DNA from: Tubiluchus corallicola
Taxonomy: Eukaryota > Priapulida > Priapulimorpha > Priapulimorphida > Tubiluchidae
Assembly: GCA_030141605.1 (NCBI GenBank)
Contig: JAQGDQ010000032.1
Location: 293,501-357,500 of the forward strand
Direction: 5' to 3'
DNA length: 64,000 nucleotides
The position numbers were made by a program, and so were the translations under genes. This document shows, piece after piece, positions 34,801 to 44,845 of this stretch (the first letter of the stretch is position 1; every line of letters starts with the position of its first letter). The notes beneath the pieces are model-generated. The model did not search any database. It saw nothing but the letters and a program-made list of their open reading frames with translations, and had not been told where the DNA came from.

Positions 34801-37800
34801 TCTCTAAATGCTTCCTTGTTATTTCAGCACTTTACCGAAAGCACTTTGCACATTGTTCCAGTTATTTACAATGGATCATTGGTATTCGATTAGGGAAGAT
34901 CTCGTAAAGGTGACCAATCAATGGTTCACCACTTCTTACATTATACTGTGGATCCTGATAGGATCTTTCATTTTTAGAAATATTTTTGTAGGGATAATGG
35001 GTAAGTTAGAGTCTTCTTTATTTTAGGCCTGTTACATTGTATAAAATAGTTCGGATAAACGCATTTACAATGCTGTATATTCATTTTTGGATATTGAGTA
35101 AACATCATTAAGTAATGTGGAAAATAAAAATGTACAGATATTTCCCAGCATTCATATAGGATTACTAACTCAAATTTAAGTCTTAATGACAAGAATAGTG
35201 ATAATTAGTGGGGAAAAAAACCACAGTTAAGAAACAAAGAAAAACATATCAAACAACCACTGTGTTTTATTTTCGAGATAAAGAAAGAAATCTTTCTTTA
35301 TCTTGAAAATAAAACACAGTGGTTGTTGACATAGAGAGAAAAACTTAGTATTACTAATAGTATACTAGTAACACTATTACATTACTAATAAGCAATACTT
35401 AGTTTGCTTAAAATGAAAATAACAGCCAGCAGCCCAGCACACACCTTTTTATTTAGGTGGATTATGGCGCGGACACGACCATAAATATCTTTGTTTAAGT
35501 GGGTGCTGGCTGTCATTTTCATTTTAAGCAAACTAAGTTTGCAAAATAGAATTGCTTCAGCTTAGCCGAGAAACACAAAAACCAATAACAATGTGATAAA
35601 AAGCGAGTTTTATAATACGAAAACTAACGACCCTTAACAATATAGAATAGAACTTTAATTGTGTGAGTCATTTGTGAAACTGGGCTTCAATTCCTTGAAA
35701 TTGGGCATTCAACTTGTGTGGCCAAACCAACCATCCATCTTTTTTACTGATTTTTAGTGAACGAGTTTCAAAGTATACGAAATGAGCTATTTGATGAAGT
35801 GAAAGCTTTCGAAGATACGAGATTGAAAGCAGCCCAGTCGGACTTGCTAGAGAAAGAGTTAGCAAGACGTGACAGTCACGCGTTTGATTCAGAGTACGTT
35901 CGTAGCTTCATTGCATTATTCAAATGATTTAACTCAAATGATGTTTCAATGTTTTTAAGTATGAATATAATATCCTTAAAGTAACGTTAGTACGCCAGTT
36001 CTACAGAAGGTCGCCAATGCAATTAAGTCTCGGTATGAAACTTGCCAGCGGAAACAAAATTGTTTTCTAAAGATAATAAGGAGTATTTGTAGATTAACGC
36101 ATAATGAATTAGTAGCTCCTTAGATGAATAATTAATTTTTTCTCTTCTAGAAGTTGTACTAACTTATCATTGTTGAGAAAATATTTACGAGAAATAAGAA
36201 AATGCTCAGTTAAAATCATTAAAGAAAATGCTTAGTATTTATTATTATGTCCTAACAATACTTCGTTTATTATTCTAAGGGAGCCATTAGAAAAAGAGGA
36301 AACTGAGAAAGAGGTGACTCAGAAAACACTGGAAGCAATGCCCACTACAAGTGCGGCTGCCTCAGCTCAATACGAGCAAACGGCTGGAACTCTTGCTAGG
36401 TATGTATTTGTTCAAATATTCAAAGCTGTAGTAACTGTTTGAGTCAATCATTTTGCTTATTATTCAATTAGGTAATAAGAGTTGTAGGCACCCAAGTAAT
36501 AGTTTATTCGTTTTTATACGCTTTTTTAAGAAAAGTCTACCGTAATGCGCTGTGCACTCTAGGGTAAAGAATAAAAAATTGTTTCAAAGCCTGGTATAGA
36601 ATGACAGTCATTGATAGTCACAGAAAATTTAACAGGCAGAAACATTAAATTTGCTTTGTCATTTACAGGAAGCTCCATCACAATGAGGGATAATTATCTT
36701 TGTGGTCAGCCAGACTGTGATGTAGTTGTTGATTATAGATATATTATACAAAAAATAGCCTTCACAATTAGATGAAAGAGAGAACAATATTGTTGTGACT
36801 CACATATATGTAACTAACTTCTATTATACTTAATTGGCGATAGGTGGTACCACCATGCAGTTTAAGCTCTAAAGTTTAATGATTAAGATGCTCCTTTTAG
36901 TATATAAGAAAAGCAGTTTGTGCAAAAAAAAAGCTAACACGTGAACACAAGACTTAAACACAGTAACAAAAATAGAGTTACTAATCCTGACATTCACTCA
37001 ACATTCTGTTACTTTCAGTATGTGCACACATCAAGCGCAAGACTATGAACAGTATGACAGCAATGAAGTGTTTGATAAAAGTGTATCAGAAGGGACGGGT
37101 AAGCTCTCCTTGTATCACCGAGTTTGTTACGTAAGGCATAGTGCTTCTTGAGTCTTGAAAAAACCTTTGACTTTCACTACCTCAGGGCCTATTTACACGG
37201 TGTGTTTTTGACGCATAAGTTAGATGCATGCATCAAAAATGCACCGTGTAAATAGGCCCTTATTTGGATTTACCTTATCACGAAACAATTGCACTAGTGT
37301 CTTCCATTCTGATGGCCCAGTTTATTAGACTTAATATGTGTGTGTCATTTGTGCAGATTAAAATTATATAGTAGAAGAGTAGCAGTACCAATATATGAGA
37401 TTTGTAAATTATGCATATGTTTATAGTTCCTACTTTAAATCTTTATATAGTTTGCTTCTCATTTTGTAACGTGCTCAAATGTTTCATGTTCATTCCATTT
37501 CAGACAGAATATCAAAATTGAAGTTACATGCATTTTTACCATCCGTGTGTTTTACAAATGTAGTGCTTTTAGCGACATTTTAGTACGTTTGCACAAACTA
37601 AAGACATTTTTCCAAACTTTATTATTTAGCTTGGGAGTATTTGGTGAAATCAAACTTAGACTTGCTGTCTATTAATCAACCTGCAACAGTGTGGCCACGA
37701 GACACTTTATTCAAGTATTACCAACTGATGGAATATTTACAGGACAATTTGGATGAAAGAGCGAAACTTTGTGAAATGTTTTGTACGTGCGTTTGTCTAC

Positions 37801-38962
37801 AAGTTTAAACAATTGCAAATTATTTTAAAAATTCACTTAATTTTATTTGTTTGCCTTGTACTGCATAATTGTAGACTCATTGGATATTTGCCTAAGTTGC
37901 AATTTTTAAGTTTCACATCTGAACAGACAATTTAATACAAAAAGTGACATAAAACTGCCTAGACTTGCGGAACCAATCGCATTTGCATCGGAGCACCTTA
38001 TTGTTTTCTAAACTAAACAGATTTTCCTTATCTGCCGACACAGTATTGCACCTACAGTATCGTACATAGATAATAGCCAAAGTGCAGGGTTTTATGCTGA
38101 CTTACAATACGTTAAAGGAAGCCATGCAATCTTATTCTTTTATTTCTAGACACCGGGTTTCATTTCTGAAGCTGTAGTAATTTATTTGTGTTAGTTTACT
38201 GACAGTGTTTTGCGTGATTACTGTAGTTATTTACTGCTTAAGTCTCAAAAAATCTAAAATGTTTGGCTTCAGTAATTTTAGATAGTGAGTTAATTATTCA
38301 GTAACATTCCCCTTAACTAGAGATAAATCTAAAATTTTCCAACAACAATTGTTTAACAGCATTTGATTGATACTCTCTGATGCAATGTCCCAACTAAAGT
38401 GCATTTTACAATCTGTAGTCTTGTTGCTGATAGAGATTCTTTTTTCAATGATGATTTATAGGTGATGTTTTACATCAGATTCATGACACGCGGTGAAACC
38501 GAAATTGGTGGCAGCTGGCTGTGAAACTACAATTTTCTCATTACAATTAAGGTCTGTAATCTTAAAAACACACAGTAGTTTTAGAAAATTAAGCGAATGT
38601 TAAAAATTGTCTGTACAAGTAGCACTATTTATTTCATATTAACTTGTATTGTTTTTGTTTGTTGTGTTACCATATAAATTTGTCATTGTTGACAACATCA
38701 AGATATTTAACAAAAACTCTTGTTATCTCGGAAATCTTTATATTAACATATAGGCCATTTGTACTAACTTGATATACAAATAATGTAGATACATAACTAA
38801 ATTAATTTAACAATAGAAATAATAGTTCAAAACCTACGATTATTAAAATTTTTAGGCCAAGAAATGCAGCCGTTTAATAATGAATACCGAGTTACCCTCA
38901 TTGCAACTTGGATGGCAGTATCACTCAATACAACAAAGATTACATTTTGCAGCACTGTGTGA
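28817..38962 (+). CDS. CATSPER2: CatSper2, pore-forming subunit of the sperm calcium channel, complete
   Basis: Twelve coding exons: 28817-29006, 29556-29729, 30457-30525, 31307-31479, 31950-32120, 33072-33196, 34828-35000, 35758-35893, 36280-36399, 37019-37098, 37630-37782, 38856-38962. The total is 1671 nt, or 556 residues, against about 530 in mammals. There are six transmembrane segments: S1 near 123-143, S2 157-180, S3 191-210, S4 with R230, R233, R236, K239, R243 and R248, S5 260-283 and S6 335-358. The pore motif is T315-M-D-H-W, matching the T-x-D-x-W of CatSper channels. The tail keeps the CatSper2-specific block VWPRDTLFKYYQLMEYLQ near residues 491-508. In sperm, CatSper1-4 form a heterotetrameric flagellar calcium channel that drives hyperactivated motility, so male germline expression is expected. 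Intron 6 starts with GC instead of GT. A splice-acceptor-like TATTATAG lies one base before the ATG, so a 5' UTR intron or trans-spliced leader is possible. Confidence 0.93.
30911..31042. repeat. Short foldback repeat in CATSPER2 intron 3
   Basis: CGTTCAGACCAG at 30914-30925 is matched by CTGGTGTGAACG at 31031-31042 (11 of 12 bases when inverted). The loop and the 3' flank are rich in GCGAG and TCGC words, unlike the rest of the intron. It is probably a MITE-like element with poorly defined ends. Confidence 0.45.
32699..32790 (+). mobile_element. tRNA-derived SINE head (candidate)
   Basis: A tRNA-like segment with a good A box, TGGTCTAGTGG (32705-32715), and a diverged B box, GATTCAGTCC (32774-32783), at roughly the expected spacing. 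It is not a functional tRNA because I cannot fold the stems well. A SINE or tRNA pseudogene in CATSPER2 intron 5 is the likely reading. Confidence 0.45.
33197..34827 (+). other. GC-AG intron 6 of CATSPER2
   Basis: Exon 6 must end at 33196 for phase 2. The next bases are GCATGA, and the acceptor is TTATTTCAG at 34827. The joined protein reads DLMYKDSFSTLPKAL, which aligns without gaps to the S5-pore linker of mammalian CatSper2. GT alternatives at 33190 and 33211 give phase 1, which does not fit exon 7. The intron also contains long AT-rich inverted repeats. Confidence 0.7.
33644..33994. repeat. Nested AT-rich inverted repeats
   Basis: A perfect 20-bp arm at 33644-33663 (ATCAAATTCAATATCGTATA) is inverted at 33922-33941. 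A perfect 35-bp arm at 33868-33902 is inverted at 33960-33994. TA dinucleotide runs lie between and beside them. The structure could form cruciforms or an RNA hairpin in intron 6 of CATSPER2. Confidence 0.85.
35252..35327. repeat. Near-perfect 37-bp hairpin with 2-base loop
   Basis: Left arm 35252-35288 begins AACAACCACTGTGTTTTATT. The right arm 35291-35327 is its inverse with one G/A mismatch, and the loop is AA. It lies about 250 bases into CATSPER2 intron 7. It may be a palindromic insertion or a hairpin precursor-like structure. Confidence 0.9.
35397..35538. mobile_element. Foldback MITE-like element
   Basis: The left arm starts ACTTAGTTTGCTTAAAATGA (35397-35439), and its inverse ends at 35538 after GGCTGTCATTTTCATTTTAA. 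The arms are about 40 bp with few mismatches. The loop of about 60 bp contains an inner TTATGG/CCATAA palindrome. No clear target-site duplication is seen. It sits in CATSPER2 intron 7, close to the hairpin at 35252. Confidence 0.75.
37184..37260. mobile_element. 77-bp MITE with 19-bp terminal inverted repeats
   Basis: AGGGCCTATTTACACGGTG at the left end is perfectly inverted as CACCGTGTAAATAGGCCCT at the right end. The middle also folds (TTTTTGACGCAT against ATGCATCAAAAA). It lies in CATSPER2 intron 10. No convincing target-site duplication is visible. Confidence 0.88.
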
Positions 38963-40232
38963 TGTCATCAGAAAGTGTGCGACGGCCATAGAGTTTAATA
39001 GTGATGTCCATACAAGATTACACTCTAAAATATTGATAGTCTTACCTGTAGGCTATATTTTTTATGTTATATTTATATTATTATTATCATTTGATATATT
39101 ATTTATATTATTAATATTAACGTTTATATTATTTAATATTGATATAGTAATTTATTGTGTCACATGACTTAAAGCTTTTTGTATTTCTAAAACATAGAAA
39201 ACTAGATTACTTCCAAAATTTTGTTGCATATGAAAGAGTTTTTAGTATGATGAAGATCAGCACAGTGAAAATTATTTTGACTATGATGCAAAATTACTAA
39301 TTAAACAAATATAGTACATGAAAGTTTCACGAAACTTCATTCGTTCTAGTGTACATCATATTCAGCAATGGACCCCTTTACTAAAATTAAGTGATAATAT
39401 TTTGTGCCAAGATGCTGCTAATGTAGCCAAATGAAAAAACCGCTTGGCATTTCAAACAAAAAAAGGTATATATAAACCCTCAGTGTGCAATTATGAATCA
39501 AGCATATTCAGGAGAAAGAATTATAATAGGCTGAAAACTGAACTACGATTTGAACCAGTGGCTATTGAGTAACTGCCCATCTAGAACATTACAGAACCTT
39601 GCAATTATGACAAGCCCTAATGCGATACTATTAACTCTTTATTAAGACATGTCTTAATTACATATAAGTGCGAGGTTTGGTGATTAAGATTGATGATGAA
39701 AAAATTACTAATTTGTCTCATATTTAAGCGGAATATTACAGTCACCACAAAATAGTAATCCAGCAAAAGGTATGACTCCCATTAGCATTGAATTTCGCTT
39801 AATTGTTTATATGGGTAACGACGCTTTTAGTATAACGTATAGACTGGAAGCTAATAAGACAGAGTGCCGAATATCTGACATATCTTTCCATCTCATAACC
39901 ATAGCAAAATGCATATCATGGTTTGTGTAGTGGCAGCGGATTCATCAAACACTTAACAAGAGATCATACAACCTGTTGAGAAACAAGAAACAGACAAAAT
40001 GATTAATGATGTCATTCTAAACATTTCTTACAAACTTTATATAGCCAATATCCCACTCGAACGATATGTGAGCCATTCTAAGCTTTCGTATGTGCACTTT
40101 AACGATTATCCATTTGTTGCGATAATACTGTGTTTTTAATAATTCAATTACAGCCATTTATTGTCACTACAAGTAGACTATTGAAGCTCGTTATTTAATA
40201 GAAGTCACTCTACTAAAAACTTTAACACTTAT
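38963..40232. other. Intergenic region, tail to tail
   Basis: This lies between the CATSPER2 stop and the minus-strand Asn/Tyr/Arg-rich frame. An ATTAAA at 39300-39305 could serve as a CATSPER2 poly(A) signal. If the minus-strand exon is spliced at 40270, its last exon should lie here, but I could not identify it. Confidence 0.5.
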
Positions 40233-42029
40233 TTACAGCGTACCACACATTAGGGAAACGATTAGCATACCTTCATCCAAGTAATCAAGTTCTCCTTCAT
40301 TATAGTTGCCGTAAGAGGTCTTTCTTCCCGGATCCCTTTTATTGCTTCTGTATGTGTATTTTTTCCCGCCTCTGTGATATTCAAAACTTCCGTGCTTCTT
40401 ACGAACATTTTTTCTGTCTTCCCATGCACTAAGTTTTGGCCCATTGTATCTGTCACCTTCATTTCGTCTCCTGTATCTGCCTTCACCATAAATCTTACCT
40501 TCTGCATAACCCCGTTCTTTAAAACCACCACTTGCAGAGTTTCTTTTATACTTTCCGCTATGGTCGCGATAACCGTAACTACCACCATTGTTTCTACGTC
40601 TTTGTCCACTGTCATAATTTGCTCCAAAATTATTTCGCTTGTATCCTCGATCATTATCAACATATCTTCTCTGAGTGCGTCTGTTATTGTCATCATAACT
40701 GTAATCATTATCATCATAATAATCATCCATAAAATGATCGTCCCAGATGTAGTCTTCCTCATTATTCTCGCTATCCTGATAATCATCAAAATAGTCATTA
40801 TTTATGTTATAATTATCTCCATCATTACTTCTTCTATAATTGTTATTATTATAATCACCTGCATACCTTTTCCTGCCATAAACTTTCCCTTCGTGTCCAC
40901 TGCCATCTGAATATCTGCCATGGCTTCTAGCATTATTTCTGCCAGTATTTCCATTTGATCTGTAGTCGCCATTCCTGAAGTTATTAGCTTTGTAATTTTG
41001 CCTACGATTATAACCACCTTTATCATATCTTCCTCTTTTGTCATTATCCCTGTTATTTCTGTAGTTCCTATAATTCCTTTGATAGCCATTGTAACCATTT
41101 CTCCTATATCCATCCCGTTTCTCACCTTCATAACTATTATCATTGTTTTCGCGCCAATGGGGTCTCCCTGGACTTTGGTTGTATCCATTTCCAAAGTCAT
41201 TGCTGTAACTTTCACCATAATTGCCATCATATCCCTTATCATTAGATCCTCCACCACCGTCCAATTCGTACGGGTCATCATAGTTGTTGCTATCTTGATA
41301 TTTTGGTTCACAGTTCTCATCTGCATTGCTTTCTCTTATTTCGTACTCTCGTTTATTGTCACCACTATAATGTTTGGAACGCACTCGTCCCCGCCATCCT
41401 CTGTTTCCATATTCAATTTTACTACGTCTGCTATAATCTTCATCATAATCATCATATTCGTTGTACGTTTGATAATCATCTTGTCTTCTGTAATTGTAGT
41501 TTTCATCATTTCTTCTGTCTCTGCTTTCTTCCCCGTGATAGTAATTGTTTGATGTTCCACTTTCATAGTCATCATTCTCATAACCATCTAGATATATAGG
41601 AGCTGAGTATCTATAGCTTTCCTTTACTTCATATCCACCATCATTTACATAACCTCCATTCGGCTGGCCCGGGTAATTTCTGTCATTCCTATAATTTTGT
41701 CTTCCATACTGGTTTCCACTGTTACTGTACTTTTCCACACTGCCAAAGTTTCCATGATATCCACCATCTTTATTGCCTTTATAACTTACTCGCCCTTCTA
41801 GTACATTATCGTATTGTCTATCAATTTCACGTTGATAGCTGCTGTCAGAGTCATCGTTGTAGTCTGCATCCAATATTCTTTCAGCAAACTGAAGGTCTTG
41901 ATATGGCCCACCGGATCCTCTTCCCATCATGCCAATAGTTGGCCCATGGTGTGAGCTGATAATAATACCATGCATACCTTGACAGCTAGAATATGATACC
42001 TGTAAAATTTTATTTGACCAGTCGTACAA
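40233..42029 (-). CDS. Asn/Tyr/Arg/Gly/Asp-rich low-complexity protein (large exon)
   Basis: A 598-codon open frame, far too long for chance in AT-rich DNA. The protein is almost entirely N, Y, R, G, D, S and K, with many YRN, GGY and NYR words. There is an RG-rich patch (GWRGRVRS, near residue 211), an acidic block at about 409-449 (YFDDYQDS, MDDYYDDND) and a degenerate internal duplication marked by EGKVYG (380-385) and EGKIYG (510-515). There is no signal peptide or membrane segment in this exon, and hydrophobic core residues are nearly absent, so it is predicted disordered. The true exon is probably 42003-40271: acceptor AAATTTTACAG at the upstream end and donor GTATGC at 40270 within codon 587. 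The first residues and the last 11 codons may then be intron. I do not recognise the family. An RNA-binding, condensate-forming or extracellular-matrix role is possible, but none is shown. Confidence 0.7.
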   Translation of the reverse strand: MYDWSNKILQVSYSSCQGMHGIIISSHHGPTIGMMGRGSGGPYQDLQFAERILDADYNDDSDSSYQREIDRQYDNVLEGRVSYKGNKDGGYHGNFGSVEKYSNSGNQYGRQNYRNDRNYPGQPNGGYVNDGGYEVKESYRYSAPIYLDGYENDDYESGTSNNYYHGEESRDRRNDENYNYRRQDDYQTYNEYDDYDEDYSRRSKIEYGNRGWRGRVRSKHYSGDNKREYEIRESNADENCEPKYQDSNNYDDPYELDGGGGSNDKGYDGNYGESYSNDFGNGYNQSPGRPHWRENNDNSYEGEKRDGYRRNGYNGYQRNYRNYRNNRDNDKRGRYDKGGYNRRQNYKANNFRNGDYRSNGNTGRNNARSHGRYSDGSGHEGKVYGRKRYAGDYNNNNYRRSNDGDNYNINNDYFDDYQDSENNEEDYIWDDHFMDDYYDDNDYSYDDNNRRTQRRYVDNDRGYKRNNFGANYDSGQRRRNNGGSYGYRDHSGKYKRNSASGGFKERGYAEGKIYGEGRYRRRNEGDRYNGPKLSAWEDRKNVRKKHGSFEYHRGGKKYTYRSNKRDPGRKTSYGNYNEGELDYLDEGMLIVSLMCGTL

Positions 42030-42463
42030 AAGCTAACCAAGAAATCTTTGTTAGTCATAGAAGTAATGAATGTGGTGCATTTGGTAAAATATACTAAATA
42101 TTTTGTATCTGGTTAATTATGTTTACCTGTTTATGTACATATGTTTAATCATGTTTGATATTTTCCTTCTCACAACTGCTATTTACAGTCTCAATGAATA
42201 ATCAATACGGTTGACTTTCAACTTAAACGTGCAATTCTGTGCTCCACAGCCCGATCAGCTTTCAAATGAGCCTGTGTGTGCAAAACACGCTCAGGTCTAC
42301 TTACCCCAGCTTAAGCTGCATTTTGCGATGAAATGTGTACACATATACATGGCTTTGTAGCCTAACAAACACTAGTCTGTCGATACTATAATACCCGAAT
42401 ATCAAAAAAATACACGAAAGGCTTTCTGCATAAATTTGCAATATATTCTATGCTGCTCTTGTA

Positions 42464-42612
42464 AGGGGATGGCCATATGGGTCACCTTGTGGCAATGATA
42501 ACAATGATAATAGTTGTGAATGTGAAAAAGGGGACGGGTACAGGAGAAACAGTTACAATGGCTATCAAAGGAATTATAGAAACTACAGGGATAATAACAA
42601 AAGAAAAGTATA
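42464..42612 (+). pseudogene. Inverted partial copy of the Asn/Tyr/Arg-rich exon
   Basis: This plus-strand stretch matches the coding strand of 41177-41039 in opposite orientation. Shared words include AACAATGATAATAGTT, GGTTACAATGGCTATCAAAG (one base different here) and AGGAATTATAG. In the matching frame it reads GYRRNSYNGYQRNYRNYRD, then KRKV and a stop. A 12-base deletion and base changes separate it from the parent. It begins about 0.4 kb upstream of the parent exon (minus strand). No start codon or splice site makes it a gene by itself. Confidence 0.75.
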
Positions 42613-43009
42613 GCAGTGTTTATAGATGTAGAACCTGTCAGAAAGAATGCTGTAAAAATCCCAATAATCATACTTATGCAGAGGATCACGAAGACAGTGA
42701 TGGCAATGAATTATTGTAACACGGTGATGATGATGATGATGACGGCGACGACAATGACACAATACCAAGATCAACAAAACTTGTAACAGCATAGCGGAAG
42801 CAAAACATATTGCACAAAGCTGAAACTGTGCTCTGACAAACATCGTTAGACCCAGCCACCAATAATCAATAATGCTCGCACATTGTACATAGTTTTTACT
42901 TGCTGCTTCTCAGATGATAATAGGCTAAACAAATACAACTTGTACAATGCATGTTATAAGACAATAGAATGTACGTACTTCGCAACTTCTAGACTGTTTC
43001 CTCCTCTTT

Positions 43010-43285
43010 CCCCTGGTGTGCTTATTTTTCCCAAGATGGCAAAACGCAAATTATTTTTTTCTGGAAGCTGTTTATGCAGTTTTCCACAAAACTTGGGCCT
43101 TCCCACGAAATCTAAAGGGCACACTACACCCACCATTGAACAAGCTATCCAACCATTGCCTGAACAATAAAGTGGCCTTGGGATGAGCACCCCTGCGAAA
43201 AACTGGGCGAAAGACGGTCATTTTGGGGTTTTTGGCACCCCGTTCCACCCAGATTCGGAAAAATACCTATATATCACGGCTAAAC
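43010..43285 (-). repeat. Dispersed repeat family B, copy 2 (inverted)
   Basis: The reverse complement matches 19250-19560 through TATTTTTCCGAATC, GGAACGGGGTG, AAAACCCCAAAATGACCG, GGCAATGGTTGGATAGC and CAATGGTGGGTGT. The open frames of 78-95 codons here are not conserved in the other copy. Confidence 0.6.
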
Positions 43286-43768
43286 TAATATGTTAGATTA
43301 GATGTCATTGTAAGACTTCACAGACGGTTGTGATCAAGCTTATCTGATTATTTGTGTTGTGCTTCTATCTGTTTGTAATATACTTATAGGGTCTAAAGCG
43401 GCACTGAAAAATTTTGTTGTACATGTATTGAAATTAGGGAGTAGTCATCTTGAAATTGTACAAAAGTAATCATGTTTCCAAGGTTGGAATTTGGAAGACT
43501 TTTATGGAACATTTTAGGCCTTCCTGATACACTTACAACAGAAAGCCTTTCGTTTAATTTTTTGTGGGTTGAGCCATATATTGACTACTCTGAATACAAA
43601 TACTCAGTTTAAAACTTTTTTAAAGAAAACTCAATCCACGAAACAACGCTCAATCTCTGCTCGTCCAAATATACGTCGACTTTATCATGTATGCCTGCAT
43701 GATAGCCATTTAAATGTATGTGACCAACACTGCATACCCGTATTTATAGCTTACCATTTTTAATAGCA

Positions 43769-44845
43769 CTAATATAAGTGTAATATTGAACACACTGGGT
43801 CCAATAAGGTAATAGCGCCAACGTCTTTTTCTGAAACAAAGAATAAATGCTTTAATTGCATAAATGTCTCATAAGATATTATATTGAATTATATATTTTT
43901 AGTTTCATGGTTCATCTTTTAAATATGCATATTGAAAGTAGACTTATTTCTGCTTTCTCGGATATATGTATTGCCCTTGAAAAACATTATTTATACGGAG
44001 CAGCTTATCATAATTTGCGACAGGAAAAATTCTAGACAAGATGAAATCTTGCTCAGAATAATAAAGATATTACTGAAATAAACAATAACAGATTACCAAA
44101 CTAGTCAGGAATGCAAAACATTAGGTCACTCGCTGCGCACACAGGCAAGCAGGTGCGTTTTGCTCGAACGTATTTGTAAAATGTACAAACTAGTAACGTG
44201 CCATGTTTCTGGTGATGCCTTTTCCTCTGTTCGTTTCATTCAACAGTGATTGTCTACAATAGTGCTCCTTGTGATGTCGCAATATTAAAAAACAACACAC
44301 ACCAACACCATTTCACAAAGCAACAACAACATTTTGTGCAATTTTGAAATTGTATAAACACTAATACATCCATTCACTAATAATCATTAATGTGCGAACA
44401 TTCTACATCGTCTTTGGTTTCTGCTCGCGAAATAATGGTATTACTTAACTGTTAACAGGCACCACTTTTTTCATCAATATTTTATTTAAAACGCCAATAT
44501 TTTTTCGTTGCCATGAATCCAAATTTTCATGAAACTCAGACTACGTACTGTTTGCCGTACAATGAGAAAGTTGCAAAGTTTTGTATTGCATGCACAACGA
44601 AATAAATCTGCCTTTAGAGTTATATCGCAAGCGAGTAACTAGAAAAACATTCTTAGGTTCAAAATATGCAGCACAATGCATCTATTGATCTACATCAGTC
44701 TACGTGCAAAGTAGGTATGCATAATTTTTAAAAACTTACTTTGAAAACATTGTTTGAAGTCCAGCAAATAATTATCTGCTTTTTGATTTTCTGAGCGCAA
44801 GAGTGAGTTAAAGTTGTGATCATTTAATAATAATCCGTTGTCCAT
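43769..44845 (-). CDS. Possible short gene or 5' exons of the Asn/Tyr/Arg-rich gene
   Basis: Exon 44845-44740 starts in AAGATGG, encodes MDNGLLLNDHNF and ends at a consensus donor GTAAGT in phase 1. A good acceptor, TTCTTTGTTTCAG, at 43831 continues the frame with KKDVGAITLLDP, then a stop at 43769, giving 55 residues in all. Alternatively the second exon ends at 43796 before GTGTGT in phase 0. That would let it splice to the 42003 acceptor of the Asn/Tyr/Arg-rich exon, also phase 0. No domain is recognised. Splice signals and phase are the only support. Confidence 0.35.

Noticed and set aside
40262-41599. Many long open frames (66-184 codons) on both strands overlapping the Asn/Tyr/Arg-rich exon
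   Set aside because: They are shadow frames of low-complexity codon runs. Only the 598-codon minus frame spans the whole region and is bounded by splice-like sites.
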